From Proteiniphilum sp. UBA5384 (lineage in GTDB: Bacteria; Bacteroidota; Bacteroidia; Bacteroidales; Dysgonomonadaceae): 64,000 nucleotides of DNA. Both the position numbers and the translations under genes were made by a program. Positions within the stretch are counted from its first letter, which is position 1. Every line of letters begins with the position of its first letter. The notes beneath the pieces are model-generated. The model was given only the letters and a program-made list of their open reading frames with translations. It was not told where the DNA came from and did no database searches. Location: positions 144,630 through 208,629 of the forward strand of contig NZ_DHOS01000067.1 of assembly GCF_002410825.1 (NCBI RefSeq), given 5' to 3'. Shown here in pieces: positions 9,225 through 18,340 of the stretch.

Positions 9225-10076
9225 ATGATAACTTCGGAAAAAGAAATTTTAATTGCCGACAGTGGCGCCACGAAAACGGACTGGTGTTTTACAAAAAATG
9301 GAAAGATAATACATCGTTTTTCCGGGGAAGGTATTAGCCCCGTATTCCAGACGGGAGATGAGATCGCCCGGAAGATCAGGACGCATGTATACCCTATACT
9401 AAAAGGTGTCAGGATCGACGCGGTCTATTTCTACGGAGCCGGATGTATTCCGGAAAAAACGGGATTGGTAAGGGATGCTATTCACGAATCATTCCCCATC
9501 GATAACATACGGGTTCACAGTGACTTGATAGCAGCGACTCATAGTCTTTGCGGGCGTAATACCGGGATTGCCTGTATTCTGGGAACCGGTAGTAATTCCT
9601 GTCAATGGAACGGTGAAGAGATCGTGAAACAAATTTCACCACTCGGTTTTATTTTGGGTGATGAAGGAAGCGGTGCCGTATTGGGGAAAAATCTGGTGAG
9701 TGATGCGCTGAAAAATCAACTCACTAAAGGGCTGAAGGAGATGTTACTCGAAGAGTATGGACTTACCCCCGCAATCATCATAGAAAAAGTTTACCGGCAA
9801 CCTTTCCCGAATCGTTTTTTGGCAAGTCTCTGCCCATTCCTTCTCACACATATTGGCGACCCTACTATCCGACTGATCGTTACACGCAGCTTTTCTGCTT
9901 TTTTTGAAAGGAACGTGATGCAGTATGATTATCAAAAGAATAAAGTTAATTTTGTGGGTTCTATCGCATGGTATTTTTCCACCCCCTTGAAACAAGTCGC
10001 TACAGAAAAAGGAATTGAAGTAGGGACAATTGTTCAATCCCCCATGTCGGGGCTGATTGATTACTACAATCACTAA
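9225..10076 (+). CDS. murK: MurNAc/GlcNAc kinase (BadF/BadG/BcrA/BcrD ATPase family)
   Basis: The 283-residue protein has the actin-fold sugar-kinase motifs: phosphate-1 loop ADSGATKTDW near the N-terminus, YFYGAGC, and phosphate-2 loop LGTGSNSC, then LGDEGSGAVLG. Length matches Bacteroidetes N-acetylglucosamine-kinase-like proteins. In Tannerella forsythia MurK phosphorylates MurNAc (and GlcNAc) to the 6-phosphate, the substrate of MurQ. It is 20 bp downstream of murT and 62 bp upstream of murQ, so the three are probably co-transcribed. Sugar specificity is inferred from the neighbours. Confidence 0.88.
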   Translation: MITSEKEILIADSGATKTDWCFTKNGKIIHRFSGEGISPVFQTGDEIARKIRTHVYPILKGVRIDAVYFYGAGCIPEKTGLVRDAIHESFPIDNIRVHSDLIAATHSLCGRNTGIACILGTGSNSCQWNGEEIVKQISPLGFILGDEGSGAVLGKNLVSDALKNQLTKGLKEMLLEEYGLTPAIIIEKVYRQPFPNRFLASLCPFLLTHIGDPTIRLIVTRSFSAFFERNVMQYDYQKNKVNFVGSIAWYFSTPLKQVATEKGIEVGTIVQSPMSGLIDYYNH

Positions 10077-10138
10077 TCAATTGAAAATGACCATATAACC
10101 AACAAATCAACGAATCAACACATTATCAAAACAACAAT

Positions 10139-10951
10139 ATGTCTTTCATCAAAATAACAGAACAATCGTCATTTTATGACAATCTGGAACAAAAACCAGT
10201 TCTTGAAATCCTCACCGAGATCAACCGAGAAGACCGGAAAGTAGCACTGGCCGTGCAAAAAACCATTCCTGAAATTGAGAAACTAGTCACAGGGATAGTG
10301 GCAAGGATGCAACGTGGAGGACGTCTTTTTTATATCGGTGCCGGTACGAGCGGCAGGCTTGGTGTGCTCGATGCCTCCGAAATTCCACCTACTTTCGGTA
10401 TGCCCGACACGTATGTGATTGGACTGATTGCCGGAGGAGATGTCGCATTACGCAAACCGGTCGAAGCTGCCGAAGATAACCTTGAGAAAGCATGGGAGGA
10501 GCTCACAGCATGCGATATCAACCAGAATGACGTGCTGGTAGGCATTGCCGCCTCGGGTACTACTCCTTATGTGATAGGAGCGTTACGTCGTGCACGAAAA
10601 GAAGGTATCCTTACGGCAGCCATCTGTTGCAACCCTGGTTCTCCCGTAGCCGCCGAGGCGGAGATAAAGATAGAGCCCATCGTCGGACCTGAATATGTGA
10701 CAGGCAGTACACGGATGAAAGCGGGTACAGCCCAGAAAATGGTGCTGAACATGATTACTACGAGCACCATGATCAAGCTTGGCAGGGTAAAAGGCAACCG
10801 CATGGTCAATATGCAACTCACCAACCAAAAGCTGGTGGATAGAGGTACCCGTATGATCATCGATGAACTGGGACTATCCTACGAGCAGGCCAAGAATCTG
10901 CTCCTCCTCCATGGCTCAGTCAAAAATGCCATCAACAGTTATCATTCCTAA
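10139..10951 (+). CDS. murQ: N-acetylmuramic acid 6-phosphate etherase
   Basis: The 270-residue cytosolic SIS-domain protein converts MurNAc-6-P to GlcNAc-6-P and D-lactate. Signature blocks are FYIGAGTSGRLGVLDASE and PPTFG. E81 and E112 correspond to the two catalytic glutamates of E. coli MurQ, and GSTRMKAGTAQKMVLNM is intact. It is about 30 residues shorter at the C-terminus than the E. coli enzyme; all motifs are present, so it should be functional. It completes the NamZ-MurT-MurK-MurQ route feeding amino-sugar metabolism. Confidence 0.95.
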   Translation: MSFIKITEQSSFYDNLEQKPVLEILTEINREDRKVALAVQKTIPEIEKLVTGIVARMQRGGRLFYIGAGTSGRLGVLDASEIPPTFGMPDTYVIGLIAGGDVALRKPVEAAEDNLEKAWEELTACDINQNDVLVGIAASGTTPYVIGALRRARKEGILTAAICCNPGSPVAAEAEIKIEPIVGPEYVTGSTRMKAGTAQKMVLNMITTSTMIKLGRVKGNRMVNMQLTNQKLVDRGTRMIIDELGLSYEQAKNLLLLHGSVKNAINSYHS

Positions 10952-11003
10952 TCATTCATTTTCTACCCTTAACAGTTAATTATCAGTTCTTAATTTTACA
11001 ATT

Positions 11004-11822
11004 ATGCTCCGAATTCCAACTCTCCTGCTTCTAATCGTTGTATTCACATCTGCGATGGCACAGGACATAGAATACAAAACAGTCTCCAATATCCCCTATT
11101 ACCCGGGAGAAGTGCGCACGCAAGACAGTTATATTACTGAACGATGTGTACTTGATATCTACTATCCCATAAATAAAAAAGATTTCACCACCGTAGTCTG
11201 GTTTCACGGTGGCGGCCTTACAGGTGGCAGTAAAGAACTTCCCCAAGCATTAAAAGACAAAGGGCTGTGCATTATTGGGGTGAACTATCGCCTTGCTCCG
11301 AGAGTGAAGGCACCCGCTTATATCGAGGATGCGGCAGCGGCAGTGGCATGGGTTTTTAAAAATATCGGAAAATATGGAGGCGATGCGTCACGGGTATTTG
11401 TATCGGGACATTCTGCCGGTGGATACCTGGCCATGATGGTCGGTCTGGATAAACAATACCTTGCCCCCCATGGTGTTGATGCCAACAGTATCGCCGGCCT
11501 GATTCCCTTTAGCGGACAGGCTATCACCCATTTCACCATACGTGCGGAGAATAACATACCCGACAAACAACCGGTTATAGACAAATATGCACCGCTATTC
11601 CACGTACGTGCCGACGCCCCTCCCATGCTACTGATCACCGGTGACCGCGAGCTGGAACTTCTGGGCCGTTACGAAGAGAACGCCTATCTCGCCCGCATGA
11701 TGAAAGTGGCGGGACATCAGCATACCCGTTTGCTCGAACTGGATGGATATGGCCATGACATGGCATATCCCGCTTTCCCCTTGATGCTGGATGAAATAAC
11801 TCGCTTCAGCAAATCAAAATAA
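11004..11822 (+). CDS. secreted alpha/beta-hydrolase (carboxylesterase-like)
   Basis: The 272-residue protein begins with a short signal peptide ending SAMAQ. The hydrolase core shows the HGGG oxyanion motif (WFHGGGLTGGSKE), nucleophile elbow GHSAGGY, the acid in LLITGDRE and the catalytic histidine in GYGHDM. This is the hormone-sensitive-lipase-like/BD-FAE family, which removes small ester groups. It follows murQ by 52 bp and may belong to the salvage transcript. A deacetylase acting on O-acetylated peptidoglycan sugar is possible but unproven. Confidence 0.8.
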   Translation: MLRIPTLLLLIVVFTSAMAQDIEYKTVSNIPYYPGEVRTQDSYITERCVLDIYYPINKKDFTTVVWFHGGGLTGGSKELPQALKDKGLCIIGVNYRLAPRVKAPAYIEDAAAAVAWVFKNIGKYGGDASRVFVSGHSAGGYLAMMVGLDKQYLAPHGVDANSIAGLIPFSGQAITHFTIRAENNIPDKQPVIDKYAPLFHVRADAPPMLLITGDRELELLGRYEENAYLARMMKVAGHQHTRLLELDGYGHDMAYPAFPLMLDEITRFSKSK

Positions 11823-11847
11823 ATAGGAGGACCTCATTTATTTTGCC

Positions 11848-11855
11848 TACCTTTG
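11848..11855 (+). promoter_or_regulatory. Bacteroidetes -7 box upstream of the FemAB-like gene
   Basis: TACCTTTG matches TAnnTTTG. It lies inside a possible TTG-started extension of the following gene and so supports the ATG at 11894. No clear -33 TTG is present. Confidence 0.4.
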
Positions 11856-11893
11856 CAAGTTCAACAATTAGCTTTACTGAAAATAAAGAAGAT

Positions 11894-13018
11894 ATGCTGA
11901 CGAACGTCTGTCTCAAAGGGACTGAAGAGTTATATGCCACACCTATTTTACAGCAAACAGCTTTCTGGTCGGAGGTCAAAACATCACTGGGAGTTAACAC
12001 CCTTGCCATTAATTTTACAGCCCAAAGGTCCGATCTTTTTCCTAAACTGGTAGATCAGTCATATATACAATCTGACCTGCTGGTTGTGCTTCAGCAAATC
12101 GACCGGAATCATTGCGTGGCATATGTGCCTTATGGTCCGGAAATTGAACCAACCGACGAGTTCCAAGGCATGTTCCTTGAAGAACTCTCCGAATCGCTCC
12201 GATCGGTGTTGCCTATAAATTGCATACTTATCCGCTACGATCTTTGTTGGGAATCGTATTGGGCCAGAGAGAAAGATCATTTCGACGAAAACGGGATATG
12301 GAAAGGTGAACCCGAAAGCCACTCCCAAGAACTTCGTTTCAATTTCAATACACATAACTGGAATTTCAAAAAAGCCTACTCTAATATTTTACCGGCCAAC
12401 ACTATCTATTTAGACTTGACACGGGACAGCGAAACTCTTCTTGGAAGAATGAAGCCAAAAACCCGCTACAATATTAGATTAGCACATCGAAAAGGGATAA
12501 CGGTAAGATCGATGGGGATGGAAGGAATGGATATCTGGTATGAACTCTATAAAGAGACCGCTACCCGTAACCATCTACTGTTGAACGACATAAAATACTT
12601 TCGGGCAGTACTTGATGCCCGAGCGGACAATACCAGTTCGCCAGCCGACGTGAGCCTGCTGATCGCAGAGTACAACGGTAAACCACTCGCAGCCATGTTT
12701 TTGGTCATCACAGGGAACAGAGGATCTTATCTTTATGGTGCCTCTTCATCGGAACATCGCAATCTGATGGCTACCTATGCACTTCAATGGGAAGCAATCC
12801 TCAAGTCCCAACAGGTGGGTTGTACCGAATACGATATGTTCGGCATTTCCCCTTCCCCCGACCCCGAACATCCGTTATATGGTTTATATAAATTCAAATC
12901 AGGCTTCGGAGGCGATATATACCACAGCCTGGGATGCTGGGATTATCCGCTTGATAATAAAAAATATACCCTCTTTCGTGCCTCTGAACTCCACAGTCAA
13001 GGGTACCATTTAAGTTAA
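11894..13018 (+). CDS. FemAB/FemX-like GNAT-fold transferase
   Basis: The 374-residue protein (from ATG 11894) resembles lipid II:aminoacyl transferases and related BioF2-like acetyltransferases. The centre has TIYLDLTRDSETLLGRMKPK and TRYNIRLAHRKGI; the second GNAT half has LLIAEYNGKPLAAMFLVI, SYLYGASSSEHRNLMA and YALQWEAILKSQ. A TAnnTTTG box at 11848-11855 sits upstream, so it may have its own promoter. In Gram-positives such enzymes add peptidoglycan cross-bridge residues; the Bacteroidetes role is less clear. A paralogue lies at 29650-30636. Confidence 0.75.
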   Translation: MLTNVCLKGTEELYATPILQQTAFWSEVKTSLGVNTLAINFTAQRSDLFPKLVDQSYIQSDLLVVLQQIDRNHCVAYVPYGPEIEPTDEFQGMFLEELSESLRSVLPINCILIRYDLCWESYWAREKDHFDENGIWKGEPESHSQELRFNFNTHNWNFKKAYSNILPANTIYLDLTRDSETLLGRMKPKTRYNIRLAHRKGITVRSMGMEGMDIWYELYKETATRNHLLLNDIKYFRAVLDARADNTSSPADVSLLIAEYNGKPLAAMFLVITGNRGSYLYGASSSEHRNLMATYALQWEAILKSQQVGCTEYDMFGISPSPDPEHPLYGLYKFKSGFGGDIYHSLGCWDYPLDNKKYTLFRASELHSQGYHLS

Positions 13019-13059
13019 AACTTTATTAAAATTTACTTTTCTATTTAAAATTCATTTCA

Positions 13060-13067
13060 TATCTTTG
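13060..13067 (+). promoter_or_regulatory. -7 box of the NfeD-like/flotillin operon
   Basis: TATCTTTG matches TAnnTTTG about 80 bp before the first gene. The upstream sequence is AT-rich with no clear TTG at -33. Confidence 0.45.
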
Positions 13068-13146
13068 GGTTATGTAAAAACTCATCGTTTTCGTCAAGCA
13101 AGATCGGAACAGATCTATTTGTTTTACCGTGCATAGAAAACATTTA

Positions 13147-13731
13147 ATGAAATTGAATTTTATGAATATCCTACAAAATGCCGAACCCTTGCTGCGAATC
13201 TTTTGGTATATCGCAGCTCCTGTTACTGTGATTTTTATAATTCAGACAATCCTTACGTTTGTGGGAGGGGATTCCATGGATGGAGTAGAAGCCGATTTCG
13301 AAGGTGACCTGAGTGATGGAGACGCTCCTTTTCAACTGTTCTCACTTCGGAACCTCATCAATTTCTTACTTGGCTTCGGATGGGGAGGAATCACATTTTA
13401 CACCCTTATACCAAATAAAACACTGCTTATTTCAGTGGCCGTAATTACAGGCATCCTGTTCGTTGCTATCTTTTTCATCACGGTCAAGATATTCCTGCGA
13501 CTGGCCGAAGATAATTCGTTCAAGATGGAAAAGGCACTTCATAAAACAGCCGAAGTATATCTGACTATCCCGGCCAACCGTATGGGAAAAGGTAAAATAT
13601 TGATCAGCGTAGGGGGATCGCTGCGGGAACTGGATGCCCTTACCGACGAGAAAGAACCCATCTATTCCCAATCCACGGTAAAAATTGTCAAAATTGAAAA
13701 TAACAATATTCTAATAGTTGAAAAAATTTAA
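13147..13731 (+). CDS. short NfeD-like membrane protein (flotillin partner)
   Basis: The protein of about 194 residues (ATG 13147; ATG 13162 and GTG 13129 are alternatives) has three hydrophobic segments in its first 115 residues. A soluble beta-rich C-terminus (KTAEVYLTIPANRMGKGKI to NNILIVEKI) is compatible with the NfeD OB fold. Its stop is 4 bp before the flotillin start; NfeD-like and flotillin genes are paired in many bacteria. It lacks the ClpP-like protease domain of long NfeD proteins such as the one at 32630-34027. Confidence 0.7.
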   Translation: MKLNFMNILQNAEPLLRIFWYIAAPVTVIFIIQTILTFVGGDSMDGVEADFEGDLSDGDAPFQLFSLRNLINFLLGFGWGGITFYTLIPNKTLLISVAVITGILFVAIFFITVKIFLRLAEDNSFKMEKALHKTAEVYLTIPANRMGKGKILISVGGSLRELDALTDEKEPIYSQSTVKIVKIENNNILIVEKI

Positions 13732-13735
13732 ATAT

Positions 13736-15205
13736 ATGTCACCCGAAACACTATCATCGCCCATGTTTTTAATTATTGTACTTGCTGTCGTCATCTTTGT
13801 GACCATTCTTGCGCTGGCATCACGCTTTAAAAGATGTCCTTCCGATAAAATATTGGTCGTCTACGGACGTACCGGCGGATCATCCGCACGTTGTATCCAT
13901 GGTGGAGGTGCTTTCATCTGGCCTGTTATCCAAGACTATGCCTATCTCGACCTCAAGCCATTATCGATAGAGGCCAACCTCACCAATGCACTGAGTCGCC
14001 AGAATATCAGGGTAGACGTCCCATCCCGTTTCACCATCGCCATCTCATCCGAACCGGAACTAATGAACACCGCCGCAGAAAGGTTACTCGGACTTACCCC
14101 GGACAAAATCAGGGAACTGGCTTCCGATATCCTTTTCGGACAACTCCGTCTGGTGATTGCCACGATGTCTATCGAAGAGATCAACTCCGACCGTGATAAG
14201 TTCCTCGAAGCCATCTCCAAAACAGTCGACTCGGAGTTAAAGAAGGTAGGATTAAAACTGATCAATGTGAATGTAACCGATATCAAAGACGAGTCGGGTT
14301 ACATCGAGGCATTAGGAAAGGAAGCTGCCGCCAAGGCCATCAATGAAGCCAAGATAAGTGTGGCGGAACAGGAAAAAATTGGAGAAACCGGTAAGGCCAT
14401 AGCCGATAAAGACCGTGAAGTGAGCATTGCCGCTGCCCGTAAGGACGAGGCGATCGGTAAAGCCGAAGCCGACAAGCTAACTCGTATCAAAACCTCGGAA
14501 GCCAATGCCACTGCGGTAGAAGGAGAAAATACGGCAAAGATCACCATTGCCCAATCCGATGCTGCACGCCGGGAAAAAGAAGCCGAAGCGGCACGCCTTG
14601 CCGTAGCAGCTGAAAAAGTACAACAAGCAAAAGCGTTGGAAGAGGCCTATTCTGCCGAACAGAAAGCGGAAAATGCCCGTGCGGAGCGCGAACGTTCTAC
14701 AGAGACTGCCAATATAGTAGTACCTGCTGAAATAGCCAAGCAAAAAGCCATCATCGACGCTCAGGCCGAAGCCGAACGCATCCGTGTACAGGCCAAAGGA
14801 GAAGCTGATGCCATCTTTGCCAAGATGGATGCCGAAGCACGCGGCCTATTCGAGATATTGAACAAACAGGCGCAGGGATACAAAGATGTGGTTTCGGCGG
14901 CAGGAGGTGATCCCGACAAAGCCTATCAGCTGCTGATGATCGAAAAACTGCCTGAACTAATCAAGACACAGGTAGAAGCGGTGAAGAACCTCAAGATCGA
15001 CAAGGTAACCGTTTGGGATTCCGGTAACAATCAGGACGGCAAAGGATCCACCGCCAACTTCCTCTCCGGGTTGATGAAGACCATTCCCCCACTCGACGAC
15101 CTCTTCAATATGGCCGGAATGAACTTGCCCAATTATCTAAAAGGAGAAAACAAACCGGAAATTATTCCTATAGAAGAATCCGATTCTGAAGCCGATGAAC
15201 AATAG
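13736..15205 (+). CDS. floA: flotillin-like SPFH-domain protein
   Basis: The ATG at 13736 is preferred to an upstream TTG, giving 489 residues. One N-terminal membrane segment (about residues 5-30) is followed by an SPFH/PHB domain (ILVVYGRTGG to INVNVTDIKD). Next comes a long Ala/Glu/Lys-rich coiled coil (about 200-370) with EAxAE repeats and a tail extending to KGENKPE. Bacterial flotillins organise ordered membrane domains and work with NfeD-type proteins. The coiled coil is typical and not a repeat artefact. The symbol is by family only. Confidence 0.85.
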   Translation: MSPETLSSPMFLIIVLAVVIFVTILALASRFKRCPSDKILVVYGRTGGSSARCIHGGGAFIWPVIQDYAYLDLKPLSIEANLTNALSRQNIRVDVPSRFTIAISSEPELMNTAAERLLGLTPDKIRELASDILFGQLRLVIATMSIEEINSDRDKFLEAISKTVDSELKKVGLKLINVNVTDIKDESGYIEALGKEAAAKAINEAKISVAEQEKIGETGKAIADKDREVSIAAARKDEAIGKAEADKLTRIKTSEANATAVEGENTAKITIAQSDAARREKEAEAARLAVAAEKVQQAKALEEAYSAEQKAENARAERERSTETANIVVPAEIAKQKAIIDAQAEAERIRVQAKGEADAIFAKMDAEARGLFEILNKQAQGYKDVVSAAGGDPDKAYQLLMIEKLPELIKTQVEAVKNLKIDKVTVWDSGNNQDGKGSTANFLSGLMKTIPPLDDLFNMAGMNLPNYLKGENKPEIIPIEESDSEADEQ

Positions 15206-15556
15206 TTAGATAACAGAGCACAAACCGATACCTGGGTTATACTCAGTAGATCCTATAAAATGGAAAAGCTTCGGGTGCCGTTAAACGGATAGAACGGCTA
15301 CCTGCATCATTTTTTTTACGCGGCTCGTAAGGTAACAACGTAACGGATTTCCATCTTAAAATAACAGATGAGGATATTTACAAGAAAACAACTCGAGGCG
15401 AAGGATAAGGACGAACTGATAGATATCATCCTGTCCCTTCAAACAACAATAATATTCAATCAGCATTAGATGCAGACTTGTAAATAAGTAACTACCCAGA
15501 CCTGAATAAACCTGAGTTAGTTATGGTATTTTTATAAAAATAAGGGAAAAACTATC
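15206..15556. other. 351-bp intergenic stretch with a possible transposase relic
   Basis: No intact gene is visible. A 33-codon frame at 15368-15469 begins MRIFTRKQLEAKDKDELIDI and vaguely resembles the N-terminus of IS66-type transposases, so it may be a degraded insertion-sequence fragment. At its 3' end an imperfect stem (TAACTA...TAGTTA) precedes a perfect AT palindrome, TATTTTTATAAAAATA, which could stop transcription from either side. Confidence 0.3.
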
Positions 15557-16639
15557 TTAGGGAATGCGGTACACAATGCTATTGATATTCATACCCGCTC
15601 CTACCGAAGCCAGCACAATATTGTCACCGCTCCTCAATGCATGATTATCCATCTCTCCACGCATAACCATATCCAATAACGTAGGGACGGTAGCTACCGA
15701 TGAGTTCCCTAACCAGGATATAGTCATCGGCATAACATGCTCAGGCACCTCTTTTAAATCATAGAGCTGAAACAAACGCTTCAGAATGGCATCATCCATT
15801 TTCCCGTTCGCCTGATGAATCAACACCTTGCTCACCTTATCAATAGGTAAATTCAATTTGTCTAGTCCCGCCTTGATCGTTTTAGGTACATTTTCAAGGG
15901 CATATTGATAGAGACGACGGCCATTCATCTTGAGGTAATAATCTTTTTTCTCCGCCAATTCCGGTTTATAAGAATATCCCATGTGAAGCATATTCACATA
16001 ATCTAACGCATCACTGCGCGAGTTATGTCCGATTATACCTATGGGTGAATCACTTTCCCTCGCCTCCAGAATGGCAGCACCCGCACCATCAGCATAGATC
16101 ATGCTATCGCGGTCATGCGGGTCGGATATGCGCGACAGCACGTCAGCACCTACCACTAAGATTTTTTTCGCATCTCCCGAGCGCAGATAATAATCGGCTT
16201 GAATCACCGCCTGTACCCATCCCGGACAGCCAAACAAAATATCATACGCCACAGCGGAGGGATTGGCAATACCCAATTTTTGCTTCAGACGGGCAGCCAT
16301 CGTCGGCAACACGTCTATACGCATATTCTCCACCGTTGTTTCCCCGAAGTTATGGGCAAAAATAATGTAATCGAGTTCTTCCTTATCTATTCCCGCTGAT
16401 TCTAAAGCTCTCCGGGCGGCAATTAAAGCTAAATCGGAAGTAGTCTCATTATCCGCAGCATACCGCCTTTCGGCAATAGTGGTAATCTCTTCAAATTTAC
16501 GAGTGATCTCTTCATTAGGAGTGGCCAATTTTTCCCCGGTAGAGTCATAAAACTCATAATTATGGAAAAACTCATTCTTTATCTGCTTGGCAGGAACATA
16601 GCTGCCCGTACCCGTAAAAACACTATAAAGCTTACTCAT
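15557..16639 (-). CDS. 3-oxoacyl-ACP synthase III-like protein (FabH family)
   Basis: The 360-residue thiolase-fold enzyme has the FabH catalytic triad: C138 (DILFGCPGW), H275 (LIHQANGKM) and N312 (SWLGNSSVATVP). The ending VLASVGAGMNINSIVYR is also typical. FabH condenses a short acyl-CoA with malonyl-ACP to start fatty-acid synthesis. This protein is longer than housekeeping FabH (about 320) with an N-terminal insertion (FHNYEFYDSTGEKLATPNEE), so it may be a FabH paralogue with a different acyl substrate. It stands alone on the minus strand. Confidence 0.85.
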   Translation of the reverse strand: MSKLYSVFTGTGSYVPAKQIKNEFFHNYEFYDSTGEKLATPNEEITRKFEEITTIAERRYAADNETTSDLALIAARRALESAGIDKEELDYIIFAHNFGETTVENMRIDVLPTMAARLKQKLGIANPSAVAYDILFGCPGWVQAVIQADYYLRSGDAKKILVVGADVLSRISDPHDRDSMIYADGAGAAILEARESDSPIGIIGHNSRSDALDYVNMLHMGYSYKPELAEKKDYYLKMNGRRLYQYALENVPKTIKAGLDKLNLPIDKVSKVLIHQANGKMDDAILKRLFQLYDLKEVPEHVMPMTISWLGNSSVATVPTLLDMVMRGEMDNHALRSGDNIVLASVGAGMNINSIVYRIP

Positions 16640-16710
16640 TACAAATTATTCTTAGTTAACTTGATAACCTTACAACTTTTTTTTAAATTCCATTTTTTTC
16701 TTAGAAAGTA

Positions 16711-16718
16711 CAAAAGTA
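16711..16718 (-). promoter_or_regulatory. -7 box of the FabH-like gene
   Basis: On the minus strand TACTTTTG matches TAnnTTTG, about 70 bp before the start codon. No clear -33 TTG is seen. Confidence 0.4.
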
Positions 16719-16758
16719 CATGATTTTTTCTAAATAAACCACTAACCGGCAAACCATT

Positions 16759-18060
16759 TTAATTTGCTTCAGTTTCGGGTATCCGGCTGATGACCGGATT
16801 GGAAATATCCTCATAAAGTTGTAGGTCGAAATACTTAGCGGCTGCTGTCACATGGTCAAGCACATCGGAACATATATTTTCATATTTAAGCCACTCGGTA
16901 GTAGCAGTAAAAAAATAGAGTTCGAGAGGAAGCCCTTTTGAGGTGGGTTGTAACTGACGGACTAATATCAGTAATTCCTTATGCACATGAGGATGATTCT
17001 TCAGATAAGAAAGAATATACTGCCGAAAGAGTCCCATATTGGTCAGATTCCGTCCATTGATAGGAAGCGACTTATCAGCGTCGTTTTCTCGATTATATTC
17101 ATTGATTTCTTCACTTCTGGTACGGATATAATCTGTAATAAGTCCTATTCTTTCCAATTCTTTCAACTCCTCATCTTCCATGAAGCGGATAGTGGATTGT
17201 TTCACAAAAACGGAACGTTTTAACCGCCTTCCTCCGGTTTCCACCATGCCACGCCAGTTCTGGAACGATTCCGATACCAATGAATACGGAGGAATAGTGG
17301 TAACGGTCTTGTCGAAATTCCGGATTTTCACGGTCGTAAGTGAAATCTCAAACACATCACCATCGGCATCATACTTGGGCATGGTGATCCAGTCACCAAT
17401 ACGTACCATGTCATTGGCCGAAACCTGGATACTGGCCACAAACCCCAGGATAGGATCTTTGAATACCAGCATCAGCACAGCGGAAAGGGCTCCCAGACCG
17501 GTAAGTATATGCGTCGGATTTTGTCCGGTAAGGATAGAGAACAAGATAATAAAACCAATGCAATACAATACAATTTTTATCACCTGCGCATAGCTTTCCA
17601 GGGGTTTATCCCTCAGTCTCGGTCTCTTGGAAAGAGTGTCGAAGAAAGCATTCAGGACGGACATCAGAAGCCATATCACATAGAATATCAAGAAAATGTC
17701 GATCAATTTATTGGCAAAAATCATTGTTTTGGGGAATTGATCGAAAATAATGGGAATAGAGCCCTTTATCAGGCTGTAAGGAATCACCATTGCCAGATAA
17801 TGTGAGAAACGTCTCTTGGAAAGATTTTTCAGGAATTCGGCACGTGTTATTTTTCCAAAACGATCCAGCAAATTCTGAAGGATAATACGAGTAAGGTATT
17901 GCACCACAAAAACCAAGGCTATCAATACAACCAGTAAGATGACAAGGTTGATATACTTGACCCAGCTATCTCCAACACCCATGTTTTTAAGTAATTCAAT
18001 AGACCAGTCGCTGATTGCATTGGTCGAGCGCGAGATTTGTTGAATATTTTCTTCGTTCAT
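16759..18060 (-). CDS. MscS-family mechanosensitive channel
   Basis: From ATG 18060 the protein has 433 residues with about five N-terminal transmembrane helices (from YINLVILLVVLIALVFVVQY on). It continues into the MscS pore and beta domain: LGALSAVLMLVFKDPILGFV, then MVRIGDWITMP and TTVKIRNFDKTVTTIPPYSL. The cytoplasmic part is longer than in small MscS, as in YbdG-like channels. Such channels release solutes on hypo-osmotic shock. Upstream in-frame ATGs exist, but the -7 box at 18114-18121 places the transcript start near 18107 and leaves 18060 the most sensible start. Confidence 0.85.
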   Translation of the reverse strand: MNEENIQQISRSTNAISDWSIELLKNMGVGDSWVKYINLVILLVVLIALVFVVQYLTRIILQNLLDRFGKITRAEFLKNLSKRRFSHYLAMVIPYSLIKGSIPIIFDQFPKTMIFANKLIDIFLIFYVIWLLMSVLNAFFDTLSKRPRLRDKPLESYAQVIKIVLYCIGFIILFSILTGQNPTHILTGLGALSAVLMLVFKDPILGFVASIQVSANDMVRIGDWITMPKYDADGDVFEISLTTVKIRNFDKTVTTIPPYSLVSESFQNWRGMVETGGRRLKRSVFVKQSTIRFMEDEELKELERIGLITDYIRTRSEEINEYNRENDADKSLPINGRNLTNMGLFRQYILSYLKNHPHVHKELLILVRQLQPTSKGLPLELYFFTATTEWLKYENICSDVLDHVTAAAKYFDLQLYEDISNPVISRIPETEAN

Positions 18061-18113
18061 CGGAGTATATATTTTTAAATATGTATAAGCGAGCATATGT
18101 AACACATAGTGGA

Positions 18114-18121
18114 CAAAGGTA
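18114..18121 (-). promoter_or_regulatory. -7 box of the MscS-family gene
   Basis: Minus-strand TACCTTTG matches TAnnTTTG and lies about 55 bp before the chosen start. Confidence 0.45.
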
Positions 18122-18252
18122 TAATTTTTAACTAAATTGTCAAAACCTATAATTTAATTTTAGGCCCCCGATTTCCTTAATTTTCATGCCATCCCTTTTT
18201 TTCATTTTCATCGTTTATCACCCAAAGTATATCATCTTTCAAAGAATAATTG

Positions 18253-18260
18253 TACATTTG
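18253..18260 (+). promoter_or_regulatory. -7 box of the carboxynorspermidine dehydrogenase gene
   Basis: TACATTTG matches TAnnTTTG about 80 bp before ATG 18341. The -33 region lacks a TTG. Confidence 0.4.
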
Positions 18261-18340
18261 TGAAAGCAGTCCGTGCACCTATCATTAAGTGAAGCGGCTG
18301 CCTTCAAATCTATCATATATCTAAACAATTGACTAAGAAT

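Noticed and set aside
14341..14880. Repeat array within the flotillin gene
   Set aside because: The Ala/Glu/Lys periodicity is the normal coiled coil of flotillins and not a DNA repeat.
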